Below, piece after piece: positions 41,215-51,810 of a stretch of 64,000 nucleotides of DNA. Position 1 is the first letter of the stretch. Each line of letters begins with the position of its first letter. Source of the stretch: Mytilus californianus (taxonomy: Eukaryota; Mollusca; Bivalvia; Mytilida; Mytilidae); assembly GCF_021869535.1 (NCBI RefSeq), contig NW_026262690.1:13379501-13443500 (forward strand). The letters run 5' to 3'. Under the pieces are notes generated by a model. That model was given only the letters and a program-made list of their open reading frames with translations. It was not told where the DNA came from and did not search any database. The position numbers and the translations under genes are program-made.

Positions 41215-41490
41215 CATCCATCGAATTAGAGTTCAAATTAAAGTTCGGGTTACTGTTTGAGTTATACTTTGAGTTAGTCTTCGATTTCGAATTCATGTCA
41301 TTATTAGAATTAAAGTTTTAGTTAGCATTGAGTTTCGAGTTGGACTTCGAGTTTGAGTCACATTTAAAGAGTTCTAGTTACAACATTAAATTTGAATCAC
41401 TTTTTGAGTTTGAGTAAGATTCGAATTTAAGTCTCATTTAGATTAATTAAGATTTTGAGTTGAAATTCGAGCTATCTTATATGAGTTCGT
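41215..41490. repeat. GAGTTY-rich simple repeat
   Basis: Irregular repetition of GAGTT, TTCGAGTT and TTTGAGTT. It overlaps the inner edge of the left arm and extends into the foldback interior. Confidence 0.7.
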
Positions 41491-43721
41491 AATTAAATTT
41501 TTCTATCGCGGAACAAGGACTTTGCTCGGGCTTCCGAAAAGAGGGCTCCTGTGTATGCGTACAAAAGATAAACAATGTTACAGTATACAAACGCAACATA
41601 AAAGTTGAAATAAAGTTAGATGTGGTGTGATTGACAATGAGACAACTATCCACCAGAGTTTAAATGCAGTGGGTGTAAGAAATCATATATAGGCAACCGT
41701 ACAGCCTAAAACACACCGTATAGTCAGCTACAAAAGGCCACCATGCACCATGTGAAAAAATTCAAATGACAAAACAAACGGTCTTATTTATATTTAAACA
41801 ATCTACAAAAAAAAATGGCACACATTTATACAATGACAACAATTGAACTTCATGCTCCTGACTTGGGGCAGGTACATAAAGAAAGTGCACGTGGTGGAGT
41901 TTAACATGTATGTGAGCGCTAAATCCTAACCTTACATCGGACTGTTACAGTTGTGTAACAGCACAAAACGAGAAAAAAATGTAAACTAGACAAAGTGATG
42001 CCCCCGCACTCAACTCATTTAAATTAACCGCTTATACCCCAAAAATGACAAAAAAAGTTCAGTTATCTCCCAAAAGAGCAAAAGATAATAAAAATAAAAA
42101 CCCTGACCACATGCACACCTTCAATAATTGTACAAACAGCCAGCAGATTGAAAACTTCCTAGCATTCAAACTGTAGGAGGATTAATCTGGAAACGCTCTT
42201 CTTATGCTAGTAAATTTCCCAAAAAATTACAAAAAAAAAGTTCAACTATCTCCCAAAAGAGCAAATATTAATAAACATTAAACCCTGACCACATGCACAC
42301 CTTCAATATATGTACAAACAGACAGTAAAGAGAAAACTTCCTAGGATTCAAACTGTAGGAGGAGTTATGCGGAATAACTATATATCCATAATGGGACGGA
42401 CAGACGGACGGACGGACAAGAGTAACACAATATGCCCCCAACTTTCAGTTGTGGTGGCATACAAAACAGTTTCATTTGGCTGACTCAATAGATCGGTATG
42501 GCTGGGTAATATAAATCCATCGGGGTGATCTCGGATGCTCCAGAAAGGCACCCGTCGTGTTATTCGAGAAAGTACAAACCCAGTGATTTGGTTTTATTTG
42601 GTAGTTCACATTCAAGGAAAAGATAACGGTATTATGGTTACGACCACTGGAACATGTCCGTCGTCACATGTGAAACAGATATTCCAAAAAGTTTATTTTT
42701 CAATTAGTGCGAGGTAGATCAGGGATTTCAATTGATTACAAATAAAAGATTGATATCCATATAAGTTCGCTAAAACAAAATTCGGAGAATTCTTATTTTA
42801 TAGTATTTATGTTTTGTCGCTAAATCCGAGCCCCCTCCCCCCGTTTCCCTGTAACTTTAGTGTGAGTTGATTTGAAGTGTTTCATTTGTTAACAATAAAG
42901 TTCAAGTCTTTTGATTTGTGTCGAGCCTGCGACATCAATGTAGCGGCAGTGAGACACAACACACCTATATTTCGTCGTCGATAGTTGCGTCGGCGTCGGC
43001 GTCTCAATCTCCAGTTTTTTTAATTTCTGTTGATTTTAACCTTTCATTATACATGTTACTAAACATGTATGCCATCATAATTTTGTACTTTTAGAATATC
43101 ATACTGTATTTGTTTACCTCAACTATTGTATCTGTATTTATATTGTATGTTTCTCTGTAAACTTGTAATTAGTTTTTAGAGAATAAAGTATCTATTTATC
43201 TTTCTATCTATAGATCGTTAGGTTTCTAGTTTTTTACATTTTTCATTTCGGGACCTTTTATAGCTTACTATATGGTATAGGTTTTGCTTATTGTTGAAAA
43301 CCATACAGTTTTGTTTTAGTTAAATAAAACCGAATTAAACTGTTTTGACATGATAAATTTGTAAACCTCCATGAAGTGTTTTAAAACTTGTATAGGAGTT
43401 ATTCCTCAATTTCAAGAAAAAGCATCTACAGAAAAACATTTTTTTTTTAATTTTGTTTTTACCGATAAATGTATAGATAAATGTACAGCCGATCGACATG
43501 ACGCTTTTACACTTACAGCAGCAATATCAGGCGAGACACAGGGTTCCGTGGAATATTTTACAAATTTATTACTAAATACTGCTTCCGTTTGAGAACTTAG
43601 GATAAAAACAACAAGACCAAGTGGTTAGGTATATCCCAATTATGTACGAAATACTGTAAACTTTTTAATACTTTTTTTCTTATTATTGTCTGCCGTTCCC
43701 CTTTTTCATACCAAATAACTC
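41491..43721. other. Interior of the foldback element
   Basis: It contains, reading minus, a copy of the CCGTACAGCCTAAAACACACC dispersed family (about 41,620-41,960). A duplicated pair around AACCCTGACCACATGCACACC (about 42,040-42,180 and 42,220-42,370) and a GGACGGACGGACGGACAAG tract at about 42,395-42,420 follow. Further on are a GTCGTCG/GTCGGCGTCGG tract near 42,975-43,005 and a diverged CATTTCGGGACCTTTTATAG copy (about 43,240-43,310). The two open frames of 60 and 73 codons (42,535-42,717 and 43,371-43,592, plus) have no recognisable domain. The interior looks like stacked older repeats, not element-encoded genes. Confidence 0.55.
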
Positions 43722-44399
43722 TGAACAACCACTCGAACTTTAATTTGAACTTTAACTCAATGGATAGCGATACCCATCCAAAGTACATTAAACAAACGAT
43801 ATATTGAAATCTGTTTAAAAATAGAACATATTTTTTTCCGAATTGGTCACGTGATTTTACCTCATCAAGTAATGGGATAACCACATCAAAGAATGACAGG
43901 ACCACATCAAATAATGAAACAAACACATCATGTAGTGTAAAATCGTCAATTTTTGAAACATCATTACGTAATGTTAAAACCATATAAAGAATAGGCAAAT
44001 CATCATTACAAAATAACAAAACCACATCATGTAATGAAACAACTACATAACGTTAAGTCACATTCACATCAAGTAATGTTAAAACCACATTGACTAATGA
44101 CACAGCCACATTAAATAATGGTGAAACCGCATAGAGTAATGACAAAACCATATTGAGTAATGACAAAACTATATCAAGTCAATACGAAACCATATCGTGT
44201 AATATCGAAATATCATTAAGTAATGACTATTCCATATTGAGTTATATCAAAACATCATTACGTAATGTCAAAACCATATTAAGTAAAGACAAAATATCAT
44301 CAAGTAATAATAAAATAACATAAAGTAATATCAGAGTTCCACATAAGACAGCTGTGGCGTTCCATAGAAACTCATTATAAATATTTGATCGGCAGTTAT

Positions 44400-44760
44400 T
44401 TTTGAAATGTTTCCAAGGGGCATAACTCTTTTGAAAATAATTGATCAGCTGATTTTCAAACTCGTTAAAGACATTGCTGATATAAACCTATGATATAAGT
44501 TTCATAAAATTCGGGCAGAATTGTACATATATCAGCGTTCACAAGGCAATTTTCATATAATTAATGTTTCCAAGGGGCATAAATCTTTTCAATATAATTC
44601 CTTGGCACTGATTTTCAAACTTGTCCAAGACATTGCTGATCTAAACCTATGATATCAGTTTTAGAAAAATCTGGTAAGAATCATACATGTGAGAGAGCTA
44701 GCAAGACCAGCCGGATGGACGGCTGGACACCTGGTAATTCTATGTCCCCCTTAACGTGTG
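44400..44760. repeat. Two ~165-bp tandem units (TTTCCAAGGGGCATAA)
   Basis: The units at about 44,409 and 44,570 share TTTCCAAGGGGCATAA, TGATTTTCAAACT and GACATTGCTGAT-TAAACC. They are followed by a CCGGATGGACGGCTGGACACC end typical of dispersed repeats here. The foldback element inserted at the left edge of this family. Confidence 0.75.
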
Positions 44761-44879
44761 CGGGTGACAGTAATGAATTCATATAGTATTGGCATCATTC
44801 AAATGACCTCAACAATATTTAAAGTTTAAGTAAGTGTGTGAAAAATTATTTTAAAAGCATATAAAATTACACAGCTTCC

Positions 44880-46450
44880 TAATGTTCCAACAAGTAATTT
44901 TTTAAATCTTCTTTGTACTTGAGGTTGATTTTTTCAGGGATATTGGTAAGTTATTCCATAAAATAGATCCTGAATATATAAAAGATTTCTTAAACATCTC
45001 TGTTTTGGCTTTTGGAACTTGCAATTTTTTGCAAGACATATATTCCTCAAACAATATTGGTTTATTTCTGGTATTTCTTCAAATTTTTCAGTTAAATATA
45101 CAGGGGCTTCATTCTTAATGCATTTATGCATCAAAACAGATTTACGATATGAGATTCTGTTCTCTACTGTCATCCACCCAAGCTGTTTAAACAGAGGTGC
45201 TGATGCTGAAAGTGGATCAGCATCTAAAATTAGTCTTGCAGCCCATTTCTGCAATTTTGTTATTCTTACTAGCTCATTTTTAGCACAACCACTCCAATTA
45301 ATACAACAATAATCTATCAGTGGGATAATATAACCATTATAAAATAATTTTCTTGAATCAATATTTAGAAATTTCTTGATCTTAGAGAGTAAATGAAGTC
45401 TAGATGATATTGATGAACATAAGTAATTAACATGGCCTGTCCATGACAGATTAGAGTCAATTCTAACACCTAAAAGTTTTTCAATTGATGATTTTTGAAG
45501 AATATTATTCTCAAGTTAGAACTGGTTCTGCTTGATGGAAACGCAGCCTTTGTCATGTACTTATAACCATACATTAAGTTTTATCCAAATTTATGAATAT
45601 GTTATTTTCATGACACCATTTTTCAACCCATTGGAGATCATCTTGTACTTTTAATTGCATATCAGCAATACTCTTTCCTGATGTATGCATCATTGTGTCA
45701 TCAGTATACAAGTAGATCTTCATGGCAATTTTTTTTTATATAAAACAAACAAAATGGGACCAAGTATTGAGTCCTGTGGAACTCTGAAATTTATAAATTT
45801 TTTATCAGAATATTGATTACTTATATGGACTTACTGTGTTCTTTCTTTCAAATGTGGTTTAAAAAAATCAACAGTATTGTCATGGAAGCCATAAATTTGG
45901 AGTTTTTTACATAAAATTTCAGGATCAACAACATCAAAAGCTTTTTTAAAATCCAGGAGAACTGCCAAATTGATATTTCCATTATTCATTTATCAATGAT
46001 ATTAATGAGGCCAGTTTGACATGAATGGTTAGGTCTAAAACCAGACTGGGAAGGGTGTAAAAATTGAAACTTAGTCAAATAATCATACAGATGTTTAGAT
46101 ACATGTCTCTCTATTAGTTTTGATAATGTTGGCAGAACAGATATTGATCTGTAATTGCTAGCTAAATTTTTTTCACCTGATTTGAAAATAGGAGCTACCT
46201 TGGCATTTTTTAAAACACATGGATAAATACCAGTATCAATCATTCGGTTAAAAATATATGTTAAGGAAGATGCTATGAAAGGAGCACTCAGTTTTAAAAT
46301 CTTTGGACCTATATTGTCAGAACTAGAAGATGTCTTAACATCTAGTTTGATTATTTCATCAAATAGTTCTGTAACTTTTACTGGGGGAATGATGAATTTA
46401 TATATACTGTTATCTACTAAGACAATCAATTGTTCTACATTTTGCTAAAG
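44880..46450 (-). pseudogene. Non-LTR retrotransposon reverse transcriptase, decayed
   Basis: The minus strand from 46,429 reads an RT N-terminal half with KVAPIFKSGEKNLASNYRSI, SVLPTLSKLIERHVS and SQSGFRPNHSCQTGL, typical of LINE RT motifs. Several frameshifts and stops follow. The catalytic box reads LYTDD (near 45,710) instead of the usual YADD/FADD. From 45,254 another open stretch reads WAARLILDADPLSASA and LGWMTVENRISYRKSVLMHK, the typical post-RT region with the pattern AAR-IL-AD..LF--L-W. The element is truncated upstream of about 46,490, has no endonuclease domain and is inactive. Jockey/CR1-like is the likely group but not certain. Confidence 0.85.
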
Positions 46451-46616
46451 TTTGTTGCAGAGAATGTGTAGTAAGGGGGTTACAGTACATATCCTTATTT
46501 GTTTTTAGTTTTCAGTTTATAATAGTTTTCATTTTTTTTTTTTATGCACATATATATATTAAACGACAATTTTAAATGAAAAAGGATTTTTTTCAAATTT
46601 TACCCTTAAACTGCAG

Positions 46617-48145
46617 CATACCTGTCAATCTCTGAAACTGAAAATGCAGGTCATGACCTGCATTGAAGGTAAAAATGTCAGGTCATAACGCGCACGAACT
46701 TTTTCGGTCCAATTTTAGTGTTGAGAGTTTTTTTTTATATACTACAACATATACATGTACCACTGAGTTTCCTAAAAATAATCACTTTTGTATTTGTTAA
46801 GTATATAAATATTTATCATTAATTAAATATCTTTCTAAAGCAGTGCCCTTTAATTATTGTTTTATTCACACTAGTTTACTTCTTCTTATTAATGAATGTC
46901 ATAAACCCCAGATTACATGTAATTAGAAATCAATTATAGCTAATATGCTCCTAGATTGAGACAAGACATTCACATAATATTCAAATACACACAAAAACAA
47001 TCAATATCCAGCCAAAAAATGACTTATGAGACACTGATCCTTAAAACCAAATTATATACAAAAATATACTATTTAACTTATAAATAATCTCATAAAAGTT
47101 ATACTGAAAATAGGACAGGTCACTTAAAATTTAAATAATTTTTGGATTAAAAAAGATATATATTAACTATGAAATATGATATATTATAAAATGATCACAT
47201 TTGGGTAAAAATCTTATAAATAAAAGCATTAAAAATTGATTATAGGAAAATATTACTGTAAAAATAATTTTCTACGCAAATAAAATTTATGTAAACATTT
47301 GCTTGCAAAAATAATACTGGATATTGGTACAATTCATAATTTCAATAAATTTTCTGTTTGTATTAAAATCTTGAAAGTCTTCAATAAGTTTTGAGCATTC
47401 ATTAATAAGATTGTATCGAAGATCATCATATAATGAGCATTCCATTAGAAAGTGTTTTTCTGTTTCAACGCTGTTAGTTTCGCACAACACACATATTCTG
47501 TGTGCAATGGGTGTAGGCGGCCTGGAGTATCTTCCCGTTTCACACGCAAGTGGAAGTGAACCGGAGCGAAACAGAGCCATTGTACGTCGCTCAGTTACAC
47601 AGGAGGAAGATAAATAGAAAGAAGTTAGTGTGTTTCCTTTCAGTGTAATATTTAGAGCATATGGATTTGATTTAAAGCTTTTACATTTAAGTGATAACAA
47701 AATTATTCTCTCCAACAGAAATATATTAAAATGTTCAAATTGTTTTAAAATGATTTTAACAGGATTAAGGATATTTGCAAACGGCAAATCTTTTAATCAG
47801 ATCATAGAATTGTATGTCAAGCTTGACTGGCTTCAACTTTCTGGGGTACAAATTGTTACTTTTCAATCAAATGTAATGTTTTGATAGCTGTCATTGGCAC
47901 GGTAAATAAGTAAATTCTAATTTTAATTGTTTACTTTTTCAAAGGAAAAACGCAGAGAAACGAAAACCGAAAGTATATTTGACTTCTAAATACCGGAAAC
48001 AATACCCGTCAGAAATACGGGTGAAAACAGGTCATTTTCTGAAATCCCCGGTTATTTGAATACCCGGAAGGTATTTAATAAATCCCATGTGAAGGGGGAA
48101 ATTCTCGGGTGTAACCCGCAGAATACGGGTCAGTTGACAGCTATG
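46617..48145. mobile_element. Candidate element with CATA(C/G)CTGTCAA ends
   Basis: The left end CATACCTGTCAATC and the right end on the other strand, CATAGCTGTCAACTGAC, share CATA-CTGTCAA. Near the right end are several internal copies of ATACCCG and AATACGGGT. The element contains the LINE fragment at 47,287-47,790. No target duplication was resolved. I recall similar ends in bivalve repeats, but that is from memory. Confidence 0.4.
47287..47790 (-). pseudogene. C-terminal fragment of a second non-LTR retrotransposon
   Basis: A 166-codon minus-strand frame. The middle reads RTMALFRSGSLPLACETGRY, then RICVLCETNSVETEKHFLME and CSLYDDLRYNL. This matches the C-terminal region of many LINE ORF2 proteins: a basic segment, ETGRY, and a Cys-x2-Cys...His-x4-Cys zinc-knuckle-like motif. 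It is distinct from the LINE at 44,880-46,450, and related in pattern to the plus-strand remnant at 10,755. No RT domain adjoins it, so it is a truncated fragment. Confidence 0.75.
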
Positions 48146-48530
48146 AACTTGACAAGTTTTTAAACCCAGTCAGGATCACTTTATTTTAAAATTAAAGAGC
48201 CATACTGGTGTAGGCATAGTAATTCATAGATCATTGAAACTTGAAAAAATATAGAACCTTGTCTCAATTTATATGTGGTCTACTCTAGTCACAAAGACAT
48301 TGATATATTTACAAACATTTTCTAGTCTGAAATTATAAAAGTTTTCTAGTCATGCATAATATGTTATATGTTGTTTTAGTATCAATAAAGTTCAATTTAT
48401 TGTTTTTCTGTGTTTTCCTGTGTGTCAGATATATTTTAGGAATTCCTCAAAAGAAAAATCCTACCTACCTACCCTGGGTAGGGTAAGGGGAAACAAAGAA
48501 ATTTTTAATTGAGGCCTTGTACCTATATTT
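48146..48530 (-). other. Intronic DNA, nothing recognised
   Basis: AT-rich intron between the candidate element and the 47-bp duplication. Confidence 0.45.
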
Positions 48531-48660
48531 ACCTTAACTGCCACAGGTAATTTTCGATGGACATTGAAATAATATTTACCTTAACTGCCACAGGTAATTT
48601 TCAATGGACATTGAAATAATTTTTACCTTAACTGCCACAGGTAATTCTCCATGGACATCA
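48531..48660 (-). repeat. 47-bp tandem duplication of exon end plus splice donor
   Basis: The last bases of the P-loop exon (ATTACCTGTGGCAGTTAAG) with the donor and start of the intron are repeated twice in the intron. Junctions AAG/GTAAA recur at 48,627, 48,580 and 48,533, exactly 47 bp apart. Because 47 is not a multiple of three, either downstream donor would shift the reading frame. Confidence 0.95.
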
Positions 48661-48717
48661 GGTACACCTGACAGAAATCCTTTATAAACTTCACCAAAGG
48701 CTCCATTTCCTAGAGCT
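48627..48717 (-). CDS. ALK: ALK kinase exon: glycine-rich loop and catalytic lysine
   Basis: 91 bp, entered in phase 2 and left in phase 0. It reads ALGNGAFGEVYKGFLSGVPD and then VHGELPVAVK. GNGAFGEV (Gly codons at 48,710, 48,704 and 48,695) is the ATP-binding loop. The final AAG (48,629-48,627) encodes the VAVK lysine. The acceptor is ATATTTCAG/AGCTCTA and the donor GTTAAG/GTAAAA. The family pattern G-GAFGEVYEG...VAVK fits. The first donor is chosen because it joins VAVK to TLPALTTEQ in frame. Confidence 0.94.
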
Positions 48718-49198
48718 CTGAAATATAACAAAGTTTTGTGCCATGAACTTATTATCTTCCTTATATTCAGATAATAAATATGAATCTAAATCGTATAGGT
48801 TTTAACAGGTCAACTGAAGAATATAATGCAAAATCCAAAATTCCAATTTAATTCAATGAGATACTTATTACCTAAGAATTCTGATATTGCATAATAAATA
48901 ATAACCTTACGTTATTAAAATGGATTCTCTTCTGGTTGTGACCATCATGAAGAGACATTTCTTGTATCACACTCAACAGGGTGTGATAATAATAAGCAAT
49001 ACAAAAAAATACATTAATTTGGTAAGTCTATCTTGCAAAGTGTCCAGCAATGTGATACCTAAATGCAAAATTTCCATTGGCTATTTGTTAGGTCAATGAT
49101 GACTTACAAAGGTCACACTGCCGTAGCAACGGAAATATGTGATTTCTCCAATAATATACAAAAGCACTAAAATTTTGAACTGAAAATCCTTTTTTTGC
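48718..49198 (-). other. Intronic DNA, nothing recognised
   Basis: Upstream flank of the P-loop exon; no structure seen. Confidence 0.45.
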
Positions 49199-49783
49199 CA
49201 AAGGAGTAAGTTCGGTAAGGGCCATATTTGGCCCTGACTATAAAGTTCAATTTTACAAGATAAAAAATGTTTTAAGTTAACTTAGAGACATGTGAGAAAG
49301 TTAAATAGAACTATTTGTGTCAAAGTTTTATTCTAAAGCGTTGATTTTTACATCCCAAATAGATCAAGATAAGAGATTTTGGCAAAATTTGACAAAAACA
49401 GCCGGATTTCAACCAAATTTAGGACCAGGAAACATAGAGCGCAGGCGTCAACAAACTAAATATTCAAGTTAGACATGTAAAATGTCTATACAAACATTAT
49501 TCTAAAAGATCTTTTTTGTCGACATATGCGCTCTATGTTTCCAGTCTAAAAACCAATGCAAATTTACCCATTTTCATTGTTTTTTTCGTGGAAAATCAAA
49601 ATGAGTACTATTTGTGACGTCATGAATAAAACACAGGAACGTAAATTTTCAACAAAAAGGCTTATTTTCTATCTAGTCACTGTATTAGCTATGATTCATT
49701 GTGATATTGGTCAATAAATCCTAATTTGAAATTTAAGCTAAATAAGGGGGCCATTTTTGGGCCTTATCGAACCTACTCCTTTG
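49199..49783. mobile_element. MITE-like element with 25-bp inverted ends
   Basis: The left end CAAAGGAGTAAGTTCGGTAA and, from the other strand, the right end CAAAGGAGTAGGTTCGATAA differ at two positions. The 585-bp interior has no gene. A second inverted pair lies inside: GGAAACATAGAGCGCA (about 49,429) faces its reverse complement TGCGCTCTATGTTTCC (about 49,527-49,542). Target duplication is not clear. Confidence 0.7.
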
Positions 49784-50540
49784 ATTACATGCTGAAGGGT
49801 ACAAAAAGCTTTAGAATGTCTGATGTGAATGTTGTAACCAGAAGTGGACCCAAGATATCAAACTGCTTATGTGCAAAAAACAGGCAAAGCATTACACAGA
49901 ATTTTCTATTTGACATCAAGAAAATGTTTACCATAAGAAAAATAGGTTTAACAACTTGTGAGAATTCAAAATTGCTTGAAATCAACTCTAGCATTATTTA
50001 ATTTCAGTAGTAACTTAAGTAGTGTTGGGAGCAAAAATGATTCTGATAAAAAACTTCAGGTGATCTAGTGATCACAGATATCCCAATCCACAGCAACTGA
50101 GGCATCATGATTTTGTTAAGTGGTCCAAAACATTCCATGAAAATTACAATTAATTTCAAAAAGAGATTCTCTATTTATTATCTGGAAACCCCCCCAAAAA
50201 ATATTTTTTTCAACTACATGTATCATTCACCTCAACTCTGGAATGGTATAAGTGAAAACAATCTTAATTGAACTTAACCTGTCTTTAGTAATCCAAAACA
50301 TTCCATAATTTGTTTTTGCTAATTACAACAAGCTGTTATCTTTGATGGACAAACAGACTTACGGATGAGTGTCAATGATGATTACTATATACCCAGATTG
50401 GCAGAGTTCTAGGCTATTATCACATTAAAAGTTCTAAGGTCCTAAAATGTTGCAGAAAACTGGGGATAACTTTTTGAATAGATCTAAAGGTATATTCTAA
50501 AGCATAAAACATATTTTCAATTACTTTGAAATTACTTTAA
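49784..50540 (-). other. Intronic DNA, nothing recognised
   Basis: The 91-codon frame overlapping the right end of the MITE has no recognisable domain. No repeat or structure stands out in the rest. Confidence 0.45.
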
Positions 50541-51220
50541 TTCGTGGGTATCAATTTTCGTGGTTTGAGCAAAAGTTACATGTTCCTTGGTTTTTAAATT
50601 CGCTGATTTTAGTTTTCTGAAGAAAAAAAAATTGAGTGAAGAATTTGAAGCCGTCACAAACAAAGATTTATGAAAATAATCATATGTTGTTTTATAACGA
50701 TTTGTGGGACATTGCAAAATATGTTCATTTTCATTTACTTCTTTGTCTTTCATAACAGAAAACATTCACAAGATTTTTAATGAAATAATTGTTTTCGAAA
50801 ATAAGCTGATTCATCTTTTTGTAGAAGTAATTTTTTTGCATTAATCGCAATACGATTTTTTTTGTATAAGAATTATGAGGAGTTAAAATGAACACTTCAT
50901 CATTGTATATCATCACCGGAAGTCTTGACTTTCATGGATCAAAACTAATTTTTTATGAGAATTAAAAGGAGAAAAGTCATACAGTTTAAGTTTTTAAAAG
51001 ATTAAATGGGCAAAATCCTGTCTGAAGTTGTATATAGTTTATAGTGCGTTTGCCGATATTCGATGTAATCTCTAGATTAGATGTCCGTATCCATGCAGTC
51101 AAACCTACTCTGGGACCTTACCACATATTTTTTTGGACAATAGTTGTTTTATTTCATTGGACACTTAATTTCGTGGATAAAGCGATCCACGAAAACTACA
51201 AAAAATTGGTACCCCACGAA
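50541..51220. mobile_element. Candidate inverted-repeat element (TTCGTGGGTA ends)
   Basis: The left end TTCGTGGGTATCAATTTTCG and the right end on the other strand, TTCGTGGGGTACCAATTTTT, match over most of 20 bp. GTTTTCGTGGAT and TTTTCGTGGTTT-type motifs follow on both sides. The interior is AT-rich with short meaningless frames. Target duplication is not resolved. Confidence 0.5.
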
Positions 51221-51289
51221 AAAAAGTACTTTCAGTGTATATCAAAAACATAAACAAAATTATTTTATAAAATATATTCAACTATACAC

Positions 51290-51664
51290 ATTATATGAGA
51301 ATGTTAGAGGTTATGTAATTAACCTTGACAGAACCAACTGGTACCCTGTTACATAATCAGACACATTGATATGTTTAGAGATTACATAACCAACTGGTAA
51401 CCTGTTACATAATCAGACATATTAATATGTTTAGGGATGACAAAACCAACTGGTAACCTGTTACATAATAAGACACATTAATATGTTTAGAGACTACATA
51501 ACCAACTGGTACCCTGTTACATAATCAGACATATTAATATGTTTAGGGATGACAGAACCAGCTGATACCCTGTTACATAATAAGACACATTAATATGTTT
51601 AGAGATTACATAACCAACTGGTACCCTGTTACATAATCAGACATATTTATATGTTTAGGGATGA
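51290..51664. repeat. 56-bp satellite, left part
   Basis: Six to seven units of 56 bp (CCAACTGGTACCCTGTTACA then TAATCAGACACATTAATATG). Units start at 51,334, 51,390 and 51,446. The array stops at ATGA (51,661-51,664) and resumes at 56,658 after the nested elements. Confidence 0.93.
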
Positions 51665-51810
51665 GGAAGTACACCACTAATTCATGGCCCCATTGCTTTC
51701 TATGTTAAATTCCCCAATTTCAAGCAGGCACAGCTCTTTTGTTTCAAGTTCAAATAAAGTGACAATCATTGCATGTCAAAGCAACACTTTATGGTGCCTT
51801 GTACTGAATC

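Larger units (their letters stand above)
40626..44366. mobile_element. Foldback-type transposable element with long repetitive arms
   Basis: Arms 40,626-41,270 and about 43,722-44,366 are inverted copies. Position sums stay constant (84,992) from the tips to at least 41,141/43,851, so no net indel has accumulated over 515 bp. Each tip reads TATGGAACGCCACAGCTGTC. GAAACT flanks both sides (40,620-40,625 and 44,367-44,372), a 6-bp target duplication. The arms are made of degenerate 20-24-bp units with CATTACTTGATGTGGTTTTG-like cores, as in Drosophila foldback elements. The roughly 2.45-kb interior has no recognised transposase, so it is probably non-autonomous. Confidence 0.85.

Noticed and set aside
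43597-44025. 142-codon minus-strand frame, similar to a 70-codon plus-strand frame at 40,967
   Set aside because: The two are the inverted arms of the foldback element read from opposite sides. They have no known domain, so similarity reflects the palindrome and not a gene family.
47411-47617. 68-codon plus-strand frame
   Set aside because: Antisense shadow of the LINE C-terminal fragment on the minus strand.
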